A stretch of DNA of 64,000 nt from Pantoea agglomerans (GTDB lineage: Bacteria > Pseudomonadota > Gammaproteobacteria > Enterobacterales > Enterobacteriaceae): positions 2,356,001 to 2,420,000 of the forward strand of contig NZ_CP090207.1 in NCBI RefSeq assembly GCF_021397715.1, written 5' to 3'. The position numbers and the translations under genes were made by a program. Shown one piece after another: positions 44,882-54,880 of the stretch. The notes beneath the pieces are model-generated. The model was not told the DNA's origin. It searched no databases and saw only the letters and a list, made by a program, of their open reading frames with translations. The first letter of the stretch is position 1. Each line of letters begins with the position of its first letter.

Positions 44882-45979
44882 ATGGCGAGTACCCAGCTGT
44901 TTCGTCCGCTGAAAGTCGGCGCAATTACCGTGCCAAACCGCGTTTTTATGGCACCACTGACCCGTCTGCGCAGCATTGAGCCAGGCGATATTCCTACTCC
45001 GATGATGGGCGAATATTATCGCCAGCGCGCCAGCGCCGGTTTGATCATTACTGAAGCCACCCAGATCTCTTTCCAGGCGAAAGGCTATGCCGGCGCACCA
45101 GGCCTGCATACTCAACCGCAGATTGCGGCGTGGAAAGCGATTAACGAAGGCGTGCATCAGGCGGGCGGACACACGGCGGTACAGCTGTGGCACACCGGCC
45201 GTATCTCACATAACAGCGTCCAGCCAGAAGGTAAAGCCCCGGTTGCGCCATCGGCCCTTGCTGCCGGTACCCGCACTTCACTGCGTGCCGCTGACGGCAG
45301 CGTCTACCGCGAAGAAACTTCGGTACCTCGTGAGCTGACGGTGGCTGAGATTCAGCAGATCGTCGCCGATTTCGGTCAGGCCGCCGCCAATGCGCGTGAA
45401 GCCGATTTCGACCTGCTGGAACTGCACTCCGCACATGGTTACCTGATCCATCAGTTCCTGGCACCTGGCTCTAACCAGCGTACCGACGAATATGGCGGCA
45501 GCATCGAGAAGCGTGGCCGTTTTGCGCTGGAAGTGGTTGATGCGGTGATCGCTAACTGGTCAGCTGACCGCATTGGTATCCGCGTATCGCCTATCGGCAG
45601 CTTCCAGAATCTGGATAACGGTCCGGATGAGGAAGAAGCAGCGCTGTGGTACATCGGTGAGCTGGCAAAACGCAATATCGCTTACCTGCACCTCTCCGAG
45701 CCAGACTGGGCTGGCGGCAAGCCGTACAGCGATGCCTTCCGTGAGAAAGTGCGTAACCTGTTCCCTGGCGCGATCATTGGCGCAGGTGCTTATACCGTTG
45801 AGAAAGCGGACGATCTGATCGCCCGCGGCCTGATCGATGCGGTGGCGTTTGGTCGTGATTATATCGCGAACCCGGATCTGGTGGAGCGCCTGCAGCAGGA
45901 TGCGCCGCTGAACCCGCAACGTCCGGAAAGTTTCTACGGCGGCGGTGCTGAAGGCTATATCGATTACCCGACGCTGTAA
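44882..45979 (+). CDS. nemA: N-ethylmaleimide reductase (Old Yellow Enzyme family)
   Basis: The 365-residue flavoenzyme matches E. coli NemA in length and sequence: [39 protein letters not shown] (substrate His), [26 protein letters not shown] and [32 protein letters not shown] (phosphate site). It reduces activated alkenes, nitro compounds and quinones with NADPH. AGGAG precedes the ATG. Confidence 0.96.
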   Translation: MASTQLFRPLKVGAITVPNRVFMAPLTRLRSIEPGDIPTPMMGEYYRQRASAGLIITEATQISFQAKGYAGAPGLHTQPQIAAWKAINEGVHQAGGHTAVQLWHTGRISHNSVQPEGKAPVAPSALAAGTRTSLRAADGSVYREETSVPRELTVAEIQQIVADFGQAAANAREADFDLLELHSAHGYLIHQFLAPGSNQRTDEYGGSIEKRGRFALEVVDAVIANWSADRIGIRVSPIGSFQNLDNGPDEEEAALWYIGELAKRNIAYLHLSEPDWAGGKPYSDAFREKVRNLFPGAIIGAGAYTVEKADDLIARGLIDAVAFGRDYIANPDLVERLQQDAPLNPQRPESFYGGGAEGYIDYPTL

Positions 45980-45989
45980 TCTTCTTACA

Positions 45990-46018
45990 GGCTGCCATCC
46001 GGGAAGATGATGGCAGCC
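45990..46018 (+). terminator. Hairpin after nemA
   Basis: GGCTGCCAT (45990-45998) pairs perfectly with ATGGCAGCC (46010-46018), 11 bp after the nemA stop. Only a short AT stretch follows, so gloA may still be reached by read-through. Confidence 0.45.
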
Positions 46019-46099
46019 ATTATTCACTGGCGATTTTGATCGCTATACTTAGCGCTGGTGTCATCCGGCGATGGCGTTTTGATTATTAAAGAGGATGTT

Positions 46100-46507
46100 A
46101 TGCGTTTACTTCATACCATGCTGCGCGTTGGCGATCTGCAACGTTCGATCGATTTCTACACCCGTGTGCTGGGCATGCGCGTGCTGCGTCAGAGCGAAAA
46201 CACCGAATACAAATATACGCTGGCCTTTGTGGGCTATACCGAAGAGAGCGAAGGTGCAGTCATCGAGCTGACCTACAACTGGGGCGTGGATAAATATGAC
46301 CTCGGCAATGCTTACGGACACATTGCGCTGGGCGTTGATGATGTGGCTGCGGCCTGCGAACGCATCCGTAACGATGGCGGCAACGTCACGCGTGAAGCGG
46401 GTCCGGTGAAAGGCGGCTCGACCATCATTGCCTTTGTTGAAGATCCCGATGGTTACAAAATCGAACTGATCGAAAACAAACACGCCGGTCACGGCCTGGG
46501 CAACTAA
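46100..46507 (+). CDS. gloA: Lactoylglutathione lyase (glyoxalase I)
   Basis: The 135-residue protein keeps the nickel ligands of E. coli GloA at identical positions: His5, Glu56, His74 and Glu122. It converts the hemithioacetal of methylglyoxal and glutathione to S-lactoylglutathione. GAGGATGTT precedes the ATG at 46100. Together with nemR and nemA it forms the electrophile-detoxification set of E. coli. Confidence 0.97.
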   Translation: MRLLHTMLRVGDLQRSIDFYTRVLGMRVLRQSENTEYKYTLAFVGYTEESEGAVIELTYNWGVDKYDLGNAYGHIALGVDDVAAACERIRNDGGNVTREAGPVKGGSTIIAFVEDPDGYKIELIENKHAGHGLGN

Positions 46508-46626
46508 GCCTGCTCTTCAGCCTGCCCTGCCGGGTGGGCTGATCTTCTCTGCTCCTCTTCATCTGCTGCACCCGGGCCCGTTTTTTGCCATAATGCGCGC
46601 TGCCCTTTTTCTGCAATGAGATCCTG

Positions 46627-47292
46627 ATGTCTGAATCGAATTCCCCCCATGCACTCAATCAACGTTTCCGTGGCTTCTATCCGGTGGTCATCGACGTGGA
46701 AACCGCCGGTTTCAACGCGCAGACTGACGCGCTGCTGGAGATCGCGGCCACCACGCTGAAAATGGATGAAGAGGGTTGGATCCATCTCGACCAGACGCTG
46801 CATTTTCACGTTGAACCTTTTGTCGGCTCGCTGCTGCATCCTGAAGCGCTGGCATTTACCGGCATCGATCCCAGTAACCCGCTGCGCGGCGCAGTGAGTG
46901 AATATGAAGCGCTGCACGCCATCTTTAAGATGGTGCGTAAAGGCATTAAGGATACCGGCTGTAATCGCGCCATTATGGTGGCGCACAACGCCACTTTCGA
47001 TCTCAACTTTATGAATGCCGCCGCCGAACGCGCCAGCCTGAAACGCAATCCGTTTCACCCGTTCGCCACCTTTGATACCGCGGCGCTGAGCGGACTGGTG
47101 CTGGGTCAGACGGTGCTGGCGAAAGCCTGTAAAGCGGCAGGAATGGATTTTGACAGTACCCAGGCGCACTCGGCGCTGTACGATACCCAGCAGACCGCTA
47201 TTTTGTTCTGTGAACTGGTGAATCGCTGGAAGCGACTGGGTGGATGGCCGCTGCCGTTTGCTGAAGGCGAGCCATCAGCGACCGCTGACTGA
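46627..47292 (+). CDS. rnt: Ribonuclease T
   Basis: The 221-residue DEDD exonuclease has [21 protein letters not shown] (Exo I), [23 protein letters not shown] (Exo II) and [14 protein letters not shown] (Exo III). It trims 3' ends of tRNA, 5S and 23S rRNA as a homodimer. E. coli has lhr right after rnt; here a terminator and the convergent grxD follow directly. Confidence 0.96.
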   Translation: MSESNSPHALNQRFRGFYPVVIDVETAGFNAQTDALLEIAATTLKMDEEGWIHLDQTLHFHVEPFVGSLLHPEALAFTGIDPSNPLRGAVSEYEALHAIFKMVRKGIKDTGCNRAIMVAHNATFDLNFMNAAAERASLKRNPFHPFATFDTAALSGLVLGQTVLAKACKAAGMDFDSTQAHSALYDTQQTAILFCELVNRWKRLGGWPLPFAEGEPSATAD

Positions 47293-47315
47293 AGAACCGG
47301 CAATGAAAGACAATG

Positions 47316-47343
47316 AAAAAGGCCGACATCGCGTCGGCCTTTC
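47316..47343. terminator. Bidirectional terminator between rnt and grxD
   Basis: AAGGCCGAC (47319-47327) and GTCGGCCTT (47333-47341) form a 9-bp stem with a 5-nt loop, flanked by A on the left and T on the right. Confidence 0.85.
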
Positions 47344-47347
47344 TGTT

Positions 47348-47680
47348 TTATTCCGCTTCTTTAAACTTCTCTGCGGTCTCTTTGATCAGCGACTGCAGTT
47401 CACCGCGCTGGAACATCTCGACGATGATGTCACATCCGCCGACCAGCTCGCCATCAATCCACAGCTGTGGAAAGGTTGGCCAGTTGGCATATTTCGGCAG
47501 CTCTGCACGAATGTCCGGGTTCTGCAGAATATCCACGTAAGCAAAACGCTCACCGCAGGCTGACAGCGCCTGAACCGCCTGCGCAGAGAAACCGCAGCTT
47601 GGCAGTTTCGGTGAACCTTTCATGAACAGCAGGATCGGGTTTTCTGCGATCTGGCGCTGAATTTTTTCTACAGTACTCAT
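47348..47680 (-). CDS. grxD: Monothiol glutaredoxin GrxD
   Basis: The 110-residue protein starts MSTVEKIQRQIAENPILLFMKGSPKLPSCGFSAQ; the CGFS active site marks the monothiol class. WPTFPQLWIDGELVGGCDI binds glutathione. GrxD dimers carry a 2Fe-2S cluster and take part in cluster delivery, a link to the suf operon at the right end of the window. The ATG at 47680, preceded by AAGGCA, matches the E. coli N-terminus; the open frame extends further upstream without support. Confidence 0.96.
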   Translation of the reverse strand: MSTVEKIQRQIAENPILLFMKGSPKLPSCGFSAQAVQALSACGERFAYVDILQNPDIRAELPKYANWPTFPQLWIDGELVGGCDIIVEMFQRGELQSLIKETAEKFKEAE

Positions 47681-48046
47681 AATTGCCTTCCTTAATTCGT
47701 CACTTCGTGTTTGTTTATTGTAGCGACTTCGCACCAGGACTGAAAACGAGATTTTACCGCTGCCGGATTAAATCGCCATGTTTGTTAAGTCCGCTCATCA
47801 GCCCTGATGCCACCCGGTTATTAACGGCCAGTAACATATTAATAGTTTGCAATAGTTTTGCCGATATAAGACGCTGAAAATGTTCATTTTCAACGCAATT
47901 GCGTGAGGCCGAAAGATTAATAAAAAAAGGCGTTACTGTTTTCAAACGAACTGGACTAGAATGGCATCGGCGCTGATCCTGGATCAGATTATTCCCAACT
48001 TTGTCGCGGTGCGTAGTGGCCCTGACAACTTAACTAAAACCGGACT
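47681..48046. other. Intergenic stretch between grxD and mepH
   Basis: About 365 bp between divergent genes, AT-rich in the middle, expected to hold both promoters. No further gene or clear operator was seen. Confidence 0.4.
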
Positions 48047-48832
48047 ATGCGTTTAATCATTACGCTTTTCATTCTTGCCTTTGCGCAACTGTTCTTTAAC
48101 ATCGCTTCTGCCTCACCGCAGGCGCCGGTGAATGTCAGTTCGCATAAAGCAGAGAAAAAGAGTGCGCGCGAAGATGAGCGCCGCAAGCGTCGCCCGCTGA
48201 AAACGGCGGCAAAGAAAACACGCGTCAGTCCGGTTCAGAAGCTCAAAGTCAAAAAACAGAAAAAAAGCGAACTCACCGCCAGCCATCTTCCCGCTAAGAA
48301 AAGTAAAACCTCCCTGAAAACGGCCAGTAAAAAACGCTACGGCCACCAGCGTTCGCTTAAAACCGTTGACGCCAGCAGCAGTGACACCGGCACCATTAAA
48401 ATGAGCAAGTCACATCGTCAGCGTTACCAGAAAGCGCGCGAAACGGCGATGACCAAGTTGATGGGCCAGTTGGGCAAACCTTATCAATGGGGTGGCACCT
48501 CACCGCATACCGGTTTTGATTGCAGCGGCCTGGTCTGGTACGCCTATAAAGATTTGGTCAAGTTCAAGATCCCGCGCACCGCCAATGAGATGTTCCATCT
48601 GCGCGACGCCGCGCCGGTTAAACGTGAGTCACTGGAGAAAGGCGATTTAGTCTTTTTCCGCATCAATGGCCGCGGCACCGCCGATCACGTTGGGGTTTAT
48701 CTCGGCAACGGCAAATTCATTCAGTCACCGCGTACCGGCAAAGATATTCAGATCAGTGCGCTGGGTGAAGACTACTGGCAGCGCCACTATATTGGTGCGC
48801 GTCGGGTCATGACGCCAAAGACCATTCGCTAA
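48047..48832 (+). CDS. mepH: Peptidoglycan endopeptidase MepH (NlpC/P60)
   Basis: The 261-residue protein has a signal peptide (cut near residue 22), a very basic Lys/Arg-rich linker (about 33-125) and a C-terminal NlpC/P60 domain with catalytic Cys159 (GFDCSGLVWYA) and His214 (TADHVGVYLGNG). E. coli MepH cuts D-Ala-mDAP crosslinks and makes room for cell-wall growth. In E. coli sodB follows; here it is absent and ynhF comes next. Confidence 0.94.
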   Translation: MRLIITLFILAFAQLFFNIASASPQAPVNVSSHKAEKKSAREDERRKRRPLKTAAKKTRVSPVQKLKVKKQKKSELTASHLPAKKSKTSLKTASKKRYGHQRSLKTVDASSSDTGTIKMSKSHRQRYQKARETAMTKLMGQLGKPYQWGGTSPHTGFDCSGLVWYAYKDLVKFKIPRTANEMFHLRDAAPVKRESLEKGDLVFFRINGRGTADHVGVYLGNGKFIQSPRTGKDIQISALGEDYWQRHYIGARRVMTPKTIR

Positions 48833-48860
48833 CGCAGCCGTTGAGCGATCGCCAGACAGC

Positions 48861-48887
48861 AAAAAGCCGGGCCATGCCCGGCTTTTT
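48861..48887. terminator. Bidirectional terminator between mepH and ynhF
   Basis: AAAAAGCCGGGC and GCCCGGCTTTTT form a perfect stem around CAT. It serves both convergent transcripts. Confidence 0.9.
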
Positions 48888-48890
48888 CGA

Positions 48891-48980
48891 TCAGTGCAGA
48901 ATCGCGGTGAAGCTAAAAGCGACAATCATCAGCAGGCAGCCGACGGTAGTCATCAGCGCCAGTTTCAAATCGGTACTCAT
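48891..48980 (-). CDS. ynhF: Small membrane protein YnhF, 29 aa
   Basis: The frame encodes 29 residues starting MSTDLKLALMTTVG and ending FSFTAILH. E. coli YnhF is also 29 residues, starts MSTDLKFSLVTT and lies beside purR; it is a stress-induced single-pass membrane peptide. AAGGAGAG lies just upstream of the ATG at 48980. Too short for most automatic gene calls, but length, start and location agree. Confidence 0.9.
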   Translation of the reverse strand: MSTDLKLALMTTVGCLLMIVAFSFTAILH

Positions 48981-49201
48981 TTAACTCTCCTTAGTCACAA
49001 TTTTTGTGGGGTTAAGCCATTTTCCCACAGGACCGGGTAAAAATCTCGTTTTATCCGCCCAGCCTTGTTAGAATCCTGCCTTTGTTGCGCAACGCGCGCA
49101 GCCCCGGTTCCGTTTGCTCTCTTTTCAGGCGCTCATTACCCGCCAGTCGCCCTGTTTACCGGTCAGAAAACCTGCATAATTGCGCAGAAAACCCTGAGCA
49201 G

Positions 49202-49217
49202 ACGCAAACGTTTAACA
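49202..49217 (+). promoter_or_regulatory. PUR box upstream of purR
   Basis: ACGCAAACGTTTAACA fits the PurR operator consensus ACGCAAACGTTTTCNT with two mismatches in the right half. It lies 44 bp before the purR start, consistent with autorepression. Confidence 0.8.
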
Positions 49218-49261
49218 TTATGCTTATCATTGCGTTAGATAAGCCCTGGAGTCCGATTTTA

Positions 49262-50287
49262 ATGGCAACAATTAAAGATGTGGCAAAACGCGCCGGCGTC
49301 TCAACGACCACCGTTTCGCACGTCATCAATAAAACGCGTTTTGTCGCTGAAGAGACGCGCAACGCCGTCTGGCAGGCGATTCAGGAACTGCACTATTCGC
49401 CGAGCGCCGTGGCGCGCAGCCTGAAGGTGAATCACACCAAAACGCTGGGCCTGCTGGCGACTTCCAGCGAAGCGCCCTACTTTGCTGAAATTATTGAAGC
49501 AGTGGAAAACCACTGTTTCGACAAAGGCTATACCCTGATTCTGGGTAATGCGCACAATGATCTGCAGAAGCAGCGCGCCTATCTCAGCATGATGGCGCAA
49601 AAGCGCGTCGATGGGCTGCTGGTGATGTGCTCTGAGTATCCGGACGATCTGCTGAAAATGCTGGAAGAGAACCGTAACATCCCGATGGTGGTAATGGACT
49701 GGGGCGAATCCCGCGCCGACTTTACCGACACGGTGCTGGACAATGCGTTTCAGGGCGGTTATCTCGCCGGGCGTTATCTGATTGAGCGTGGCCATCGCGA
49801 GATTGGCGCCATCCCCGGCCAGATGGAGCGCAACACCGGTGGCGGACGTCACGCCGGCTTCCTGAAGGCACTGGAAGAAGCGGGTATTCAGCCGCGTGCC
49901 GAGTGGATTGTTCAGGGTGACTTTGAACCTGAATCGGGCTATCAGGCAATGCAGCAGATCCTGTCGCAGAAACAGCGCCCGACCGCGGTGTTCTGTGGTG
50001 GCGATATCATGGCGATGGGGGCGATTTGCGCCGCCGATGAGATGGGATTGCGCGTGCCGCAGGACATTTCGGTGATCGGCTATGACAATGTGCGCAACGC
50101 GCGCTACTTCGCGCCGGCGCTGACCACCGTTCATCAGCCGAAAGCGCAGCTGGGTGAGAAAGCGCTGGAGATGTTGCTGGATCGCATCACCAGCAAACGT
50201 GAGATTTCTCAGACCATCGAAGTGCATCCAACCCTGATTGAACGTCGTTCCGTAGCTGATGGTCCGTTCCGCGACTACCGCCGTTAA
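49262..50287 (+). CDS. purR: Purine repressor PurR
   Basis: The 341-residue LacI-family protein begins [28 protein letters not shown], identical in pattern to E. coli PurR (also 341), with hinge region [20 protein letters not shown] and a periplasmic-binding-type core for hypoxanthine/guanine. It represses purine synthesis genes. The ATG at 49262 is chosen; the open frame upstream covers the promoter. The punR stop overlaps the purR stop region on the other strand. Confidence 0.97.
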   Translation: MATIKDVAKRAGVSTTTVSHVINKTRFVAEETRNAVWQAIQELHYSPSAVARSLKVNHTKTLGLLATSSEAPYFAEIIEAVENHCFDKGYTLILGNAHNDLQKQRAYLSMMAQKRVDGLLVMCSEYPDDLLKMLEENRNIPMVVMDWGESRADFTDTVLDNAFQGGYLAGRYLIERGHREIGAIPGQMERNTGGGRHAGFLKALEEAGIQPRAEWIVQGDFEPESGYQAMQQILSQKQRPTAVFCGGDIMAMGAICAADEMGLRVPQDISVIGYDNVRNARYFAPALTTVHQPKAQLGEKALEMLLDRITSKREISQTIEVHPTLIERRSVADGPFRDYRR

Positions 50288-51189
50288 TCTTCGCTTAACC
50301 ACTCCTGATTAAGCGTTTGCGCATCACCCAAATAGCTGAGTAACCAGCCGGTCGCCGGTGATGCGCGATCTTCCGCCCAGCTGACACAACAGGGACTCTC
50401 CGGAAAAGCCACCGGCAGGATCAGCTCCACCAACGCGCCACTGTCCAGCAACGGCCGGGCCAGATGACCAGGCACCATCGCCACGCACAATCCCGCCAGT
50501 ACGCAATCCAGCCCGGTCTGCCATTCCGGCACCACCAGCCGACGCTGGTTGTCGAGCGTCCACGTCATCCGGCGTGGCAGCGCGCGCGAAGTATCTTCCA
50601 GAACCAGCGACGGCCAGCTGCGCAGGGTATCGTCATCTATCTGGCTCACTTCCGTCAGCGGATGGTGGTTCGCGACTACGCAGCGCCAGTTGAGCGTCCC
50701 CATATCGCGAAAGGCAAAGCGGCCGCCGACCGGGATCGCCTGAGTCGCGCCGATAGCAACCTCCACCCGGCCATCCGCCAGCGCATCCCAGACGCCGTTG
50801 AACACTTCATAACTGATGTGCAACTCCATGTCAGGAAAGTGCCGGTAAAAATCCTTCACTAATTGTCGGGTACGCTGCGGCTTGACGATACAGTCCACCG
50901 CAATACTTAACTGCCCGCGCCAGCCGTTGGCCAGCTGCTGACACTGGCGGCGGGTGGCGAGCATTTTTTTGATGACGCTGCGCCCTTCCCGGACAAAATG
51001 CTCTCCCGCAGGGGTTAATACCACCTCACGATGCTGACGTTCAAACAGCGGAACCGCCAGCCAGGTCTCCAGCTGGCGCACCGTGTAGCTGATAGCCGAC
51101 GGCACCCGATGCAGCTCCTGCGCCGCCGCGCTGAAGCTGCCACCGCGCGCCACGGCATCCACCACTTCTAACGCATATTCTGACCACAT
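50284..51189 (-). CDS. punR: LysR-family regulator PunR (YdhB)
   Basis: The 301-residue protein has an N-terminal LysR helix-turn-helix ([47 protein letters not shown]) and an effector domain. It aligns with E. coli YdhB, now PunR, the adenosine-responsive activator of punC. It is divergent from punC and overlaps the end of purR by 4 bp on the opposite strand. Confidence 0.92.
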   Translation of the reverse strand: MWSEYALEVVDAVARGGSFSAAAQELHRVPSAISYTVRQLETWLAVPLFERQHREVVLTPAGEHFVREGRSVIKKMLATRRQCQQLANGWRGQLSIAVDCIVKPQRTRQLVKDFYRHFPDMELHISYEVFNGVWDALADGRVEVAIGATQAIPVGGRFAFRDMGTLNWRCVVANHHPLTEVSQIDDDTLRSWPSLVLEDTSRALPRRMTWTLDNQRRLVVPEWQTGLDCVLAGLCVAMVPGHLARPLLDSGALVELILPVAFPESPCCVSWAEDRASPATGWLLSYLGDAQTLNQEWLSED

Positions 51190-51295
51190 ATTCTGCCTTC
51201 AAATTTTTTAACAGCAATCGGCAAATATTAGCGTTTCACAGCGGCAAACGCACCTTTTACACTCTGCCGCGTTCAACCTGCAAAATGAGAATCAG

Positions 51296-52498
51296 ATGTC
51301 ACCGTCAAAAGGATTTATGCCTTATCTCGCTCTGCTGAGCATGCTGGGCTTTTTAGCCACCGATATGTACCTGCCCGCGTTTGGCGCGATGCAGCAAACT
51401 TTCAATACCTCGCCTGGCCTGATCAGTGCCAGCATGAGCCTGTTCCTGGCCGGTTTTGCCTGCGGTCAGCTGTTCTGGGGTCCGCTCTCCGATCGCATCG
51501 GGCGTAAGCCGGTGCTGCTGGCCGGACTGGCGCTGTTCGCCGTCGGCTGCGCCGGTATGCTGTGGGTAGAGGATATTTATCTGATGCTGGCGCTGCGCTT
51601 TGTTCAGGCGATTGGCGTCTGTGCGGCCGCTGTCAGCTGGCAGGCGCTGGTGGTCGATCGCTATCCGGCCGCACGTGCTAATAAGTTGTTTGCCACCATC
51701 ATGCCGCTGGTGGCGCTTTCGCCAGCCCTGGCACCGCTATTAGGCGCGTGGCTGATTGGTCATTTCCACTGGCGTTCGATCTTCCTGGTGCTGACGCTGA
51801 TTGCGCTGGCCTTGATCCTCACGACGCTGCGCCTGCCGTCGGGCCGCAAAGCAACGGGCAACCAGGGCGCAAATCCGGGCTTTTTTACCCTGCTTAAATC
51901 CCGGGTTTACAGTGGTAACGTGCTGATTTATTCCGCCTGTTCCGCCAGCTTTTTCGCCTGGCTGACCGGCTCACCCTTTATTCTGGCCGATCTGGGCCTG
52001 TCGCCCGCCGATATTGGTCTGAGTTATCTGCCGCAGACGATTGCCTTCCTGATTGGTGGCTTCGGCTGCCGTGCCCTGCTCAACCGTTATAAAGGGGCGC
52101 AGCTGCTGCCGTGGCTGCTGGCGGTCTACAGTCTGAGCATCCTAGCGCTGTTTGCCGTCGCACTCTCCGGCCACAGTACGCTGCTGAGCCTGCTGCTGCC
52201 GTTCTGCGGCATGGCGCTGGCTAACGGTGCTATCTATCCGATTGTGGTCTCCGCCGCACTGATGCCTTTCCCGGATGCGACCGGTAAAGCCGCTGCGCTG
52301 CAGAATACGCTACAGCTGGGATTATGCTTTGCCGCCAGCCTGGCCGTCTCCGCCGGATTAACCCAGCCACTGCTGACCACAACCCTGATAATGGCCCTGA
52401 CCATTCTGCTCGCCCTGCTCGGCTTCGCGCTGCAGCGGGTGACAAACGCACAATCTGATGTTGCCACCCCCACGACCGCCTGCCAGGATAATCACTGA
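51296..52498 (+). CDS. punC: Purine nucleoside MFS transporter PunC (YdhC)
   Basis: The 400-residue protein has 12 membrane segments and aligns closely with E. coli Ydh[65 protein letters not shown] and [24 protein letters not shown]. PunC imports purine nucleosides such as adenosine. The 106-bp divergent region with punR presumably holds the PunR site. Confidence 0.93.
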   Translation: MSPSKGFMPYLALLSMLGFLATDMYLPAFGAMQQTFNTSPGLISASMSLFLAGFACGQLFWGPLSDRIGRKPVLLAGLALFAVGCAGMLWVEDIYLMLALRFVQAIGVCAAAVSWQALVVDRYPAARANKLFATIMPLVALSPALAPLLGAWLIGHFHWRSIFLVLTLIALALILTTLRLPSGRKATGNQGANPGFFTLLKSRVYSGNVLIYSACSASFFAWLTGSPFILADLGLSPADIGLSYLPQTIAFLIGGFGCRALLNRYKGAQLLPWLLAVYSLSILALFAVALSGHSTLLSLLLPFCGMALANGAIYPIVVSAALMPFPDATGKAAALQNTLQLGLCFAASLAVSAGLTQPLLTTTLIMALTILLALLGFALQRVTNAQSDVATPTTACQDNH

Positions 52499-52809
52499 GG
52501 CAATGATTTTTAGTTAGCAACCTAACAATAAGTCATTGAATATTGACCCGCGTGAGAATATACTCATTCGGGTCAATAATTCTGCTACAAATCAACAACA
52601 TAATAACGTAACAAACTGATTGGCAACCGGGTTGCCGGGATGGCGTCTGCGCGCGCGTTACTGTTACCGTGCCTGATGCTTTTGAACCGTTTCAATCCTC
52701 TGTATCACGCCAGATCTCTGGTTTACGGAGTCATCCGTGACTTTTCTCAATTCCTGAAGAAATTGACTATTCTTTTTCAGGTTAAGATTGGACAGGTGGT
52801 GGAGAAGCT
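52499..52809. other. cfa upstream region with two inverted repeats
   Basis: About 310 bp. It contains GTTAG-CAAC-CTAAC (52513-52526) and a perfect 10-bp repeat, TATTGACCCG (52541-52550) with CGGGTCAATA (52569-52578) around 18 nt. cfa of E. coli has a long 5' untranslated leader that is targeted by small RNAs, so a long leader is expected here too. No promoter could be fixed with confidence. Confidence 0.5.
52514..52525. promoter_or_regulatory. SlyA-like palindrome upstream of cfa
   Basis: TTAGCAACCTAA differs at one central position from the SlyA consensus TTAGCAAGCTAA. It sits 16 bp after the punC stop. It could instead be part of a small hairpin, so the assignment is tentative. Confidence 0.35.
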
Positions 52810-53958
52810 ATGAGTTCATCGTATGTAGAAGAAGTGAGCCTCGAAGAAAACCATTGGTATCGCATCGTTCACGAATTGCTGGAAAAAGCGGATATCGAAA
52901 TTAATGGCTCACGGAGCTGGGATATTCAGGTGAAAAATCCTGACTTCTTTAAACGTGTCCTGCAGGAAGGATCGCTGGGTCTGGGCGAGAGTTATATGGA
53001 TGGCTGGTGGGAATGCGATCGGCTGGATATATTTTTCCACCACGTACTCAAACATAAACTGGATCAGCAACTCCCTCATCACTTTAAAGATACGCTGCGT
53101 ATTGCCGCGGCGCGCTTAACTAATCTCCAGTCGAAAAAACGCGCCTGGATTGTCGGTAAAGAGCATTACGATTTAGGAAACGATTTGTTTTCTCTGATGC
53201 TTGATCCCTATATGCAGTACTCCTGCGGCTACTGGAAAGAGGCCACGACGCTGGCCGCTGCGCAGGAAGCGAAGCTGGATATGATCTGCCGTAAATTAGG
53301 GCTGGAGCCTGGCATGTCGCTGCTGGATATTGGCTGCGGCTGGGGAGGACTGGCCGAATTTGCCGCCCGTCATTATGGCGTGAAAGTACACGGCGTTACC
53401 ATTTCCGCCGAACAGCAGAAGCTGGCACAACAGCGTTGTGAAGGTTTAGACGTCACTATTTTATTGCAAGATTATCGCGACCTGAATGAGCAGTTTGACC
53501 GTATTGTCTCGGTTGGCATGTTTGAACATGTCGGACCGAAAAATTACGCCACCTATTTCGATGTCGTGGACCGTAATTTAAAGCCAGACGGTATTTTCCT
53601 GCTGCATACTATCGGTGCGATTAAAACCGATATGAATGTTGATCCCTGGATCGATAAATATATTTTCCCGAATGGTTGTCTGCCTTCCGTTCGACATATT
53701 GCTGACGCCAGCGAGCCCCATTTTATTCTGGAAGACTGGCATAACTTTGGCGCCGATTACGACACGACCCTGATGGCGTGGCATGAGCGCTTTATCCAGG
53801 CCTGGCCGCAACTGGCGGAGAGCTACGGCGAACGTTTTAAACGCATGTTCTCCTACTATCTCAACGCCTGTGCCGGTGCGTTTCGCGCCCGTGATATTCA
53901 GTTATGGCAGGTAGTATTCAGTCGGGGTGTGGAAGGCGGATTACGCGTGGCGCGTTGA
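52810..53958 (+). CDS. cfa: Cyclopropane-fatty-acyl-phospholipid synthase
   Basis: The 382-residue length equals E. coli Cfa. Key motifs are present: the N-terminal lipid-binding domain (1-120), SYMDGWWECDRLD, YDLGNDLFSLMLDPYMQYSCGYW, the SAM-binding LLDIGCGWGGLAEFAA, GVTISAEQQKLA, and VSVGMFEHVGPKNY with the bicarbonate-site Glu. It methylenates unsaturated membrane lipids, giving acid and desiccation tolerance in stationary phase. Confidence 0.97.
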   Translation: MSSSYVEEVSLEENHWYRIVHELLEKADIEINGSRSWDIQVKNPDFFKRVLQEGSLGLGESYMDGWWECDRLDIFFHHVLKHKLDQQLPHHFKDTLRIAAARLTNLQSKKRAWIVGKEHYDLGNDLFSLMLDPYMQYSCGYWKEATTLAAAQEAKLDMICRKLGLEPGMSLLDIGCGWGGLAEFAARHYGVKVHGVTISAEQQKLAQQRCEGLDVTILLQDYRDLNEQFDRIVSVGMFEHVGPKNYATYFDVVDRNLKPDGIFLLHTIGAIKTDMNVDPWIDKYIFPNGCLPSVRHIADASEPHFILEDWHNFGADYDTTLMAWHERFIQAWPQLAESYGERFKRMFSYYLNACAGAFRARDIQLWQVVFSRGVEGGLRVAR

Positions 53959-53988
53959 TGCGGCGGCTGAGCAAGATTAAAAACAGAA

Positions 53989-54017
53989 AAAAAGGCGCTG
54001 ATGCGCCTTATTTTTTT
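53989..54017. terminator. Bidirectional terminator between cfa and ribC
   Basis: AAGGCGC (53992-53998), loop TGAT, GCGCCTT (54003-54009), preceded by an A-run and followed by a T-run. Confidence 0.88.
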
Positions 54018-54675
54018 ATTCCTGCGCGGCAGGCTTTCCGGCCAGCATAGCTACCGTCCCGGCGGCATCCCGTTGTGCGAGGACCCGCTCAACGGTATCG
54101 ACGATCGCCTGGGTATGCGGATCAATCTCGATGTTAACCCGGTCGCCAAAGGTTTTGGCGCCTAACGTAGTGCGTTCCAGCGTTTCCGGAATCAGATAGA
54201 CGCAGAATTTGGTTTTGGTCACGTCCCCTACCGTCAGGCTAATGCCGTCGATGCCGACAAAGCCTTTGTGCAGGATATATTTCATCTGGGTCGGGTCCTG
54301 AATTTTAAACCACACTTCGCGGTTGTGTTCCGACTGGATAATTTTGCAGATCTCAGCCGTGGTCATAATATGACCGGACATCAGGTGTCCGCCTATTTCA
54401 TCGCTGAATTTTGCGGCACGCTCGATATTGACCACATCGCCCTGACGTAAATCGCCGAGGTTGGTGACACGCAGGGTCTCTTTAATTAAATCAAAACTGA
54501 CCCGATCGCCCTCAATAGCCGTTACGGTTAAGCAACAGCCGTTGTGCGCCACGGAGGCGCCCAGTGCCAGGCCTGGCAATAATTCTGCCGGCATCCTGAT
54601 GGTGTGGGTGCGGAACAGCTCTTTCTCTTCAATGGACACTATTTCTGCGGTGCCCTGCACAATACCGGTAAACAT
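54016..54675 (-). CDS. ribC: Riboflavin synthase alpha subunit
   Basis: The 219-residue protein shows the internal duplication of riboflavin synthase: [14 protein letters not shown] starts the first barrel, and the second begins near residue 98 after [11 protein letters not shown]-terminal FTGIVQ and NGCCLTVT are lumazine-site motifs. It joins two dimethylribityllumazines to riboflavin. Also called ribE in other naming schemes. Flanked by cfa and mdtK as in E. coli. Confidence 0.96.
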   Translation of the reverse strand: MFTGIVQGTAEIVSIEEKELFRTHTIRMPAELLPGLALGASVAHNGCCLTVTAIEGDRVSFDLIKETLRVTNLGDLRQGDVVNIERAAKFSDEIGGHLMSGHIMTTAEICKIIQSEHNREVWFKIQDPTQMKYILHKGFVGIDGISLTVGDVTKTKFCVYLIPETLERTTLGAKTFGDRVNIEIDPHTQAIVDTVERVLAQRDAAGTVAMLAGKPAAQE

Positions 54676-54880
54676 AGTCTTTGCCTCTGCGAAGTTTGCG
54701 CTAGTTTATCACAGCTCACGTCCGCTGTTCGCTTTCAGCCAGCGGTGTTGCCTGACAGCAGAGTAAATCGCATGCAGTGACAAAGATTGGCGAATCCGGT
54801 CCTGACAGTTACACTAGCGGACGCAATTCCTGGGGCTTTTCTGACCCCGTCATTATTTTATTAACTATTCAGGTGTTAAC

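Noticed and set aside
49301..50302. Minus-strand open frame of 333 codons over purR
   Set aside because: Fully antisense to PurR, with shadow-type composition and no start signal.
54676..54880. FMN riboswitch upstream of ribC or mdtK
   Set aside because: The conserved FMN-element motifs (such as AGGGGTGAA/GGTGAAATTCCC) are not present in this 205-bp gap. In E. coli the element precedes ribB, not ribC.
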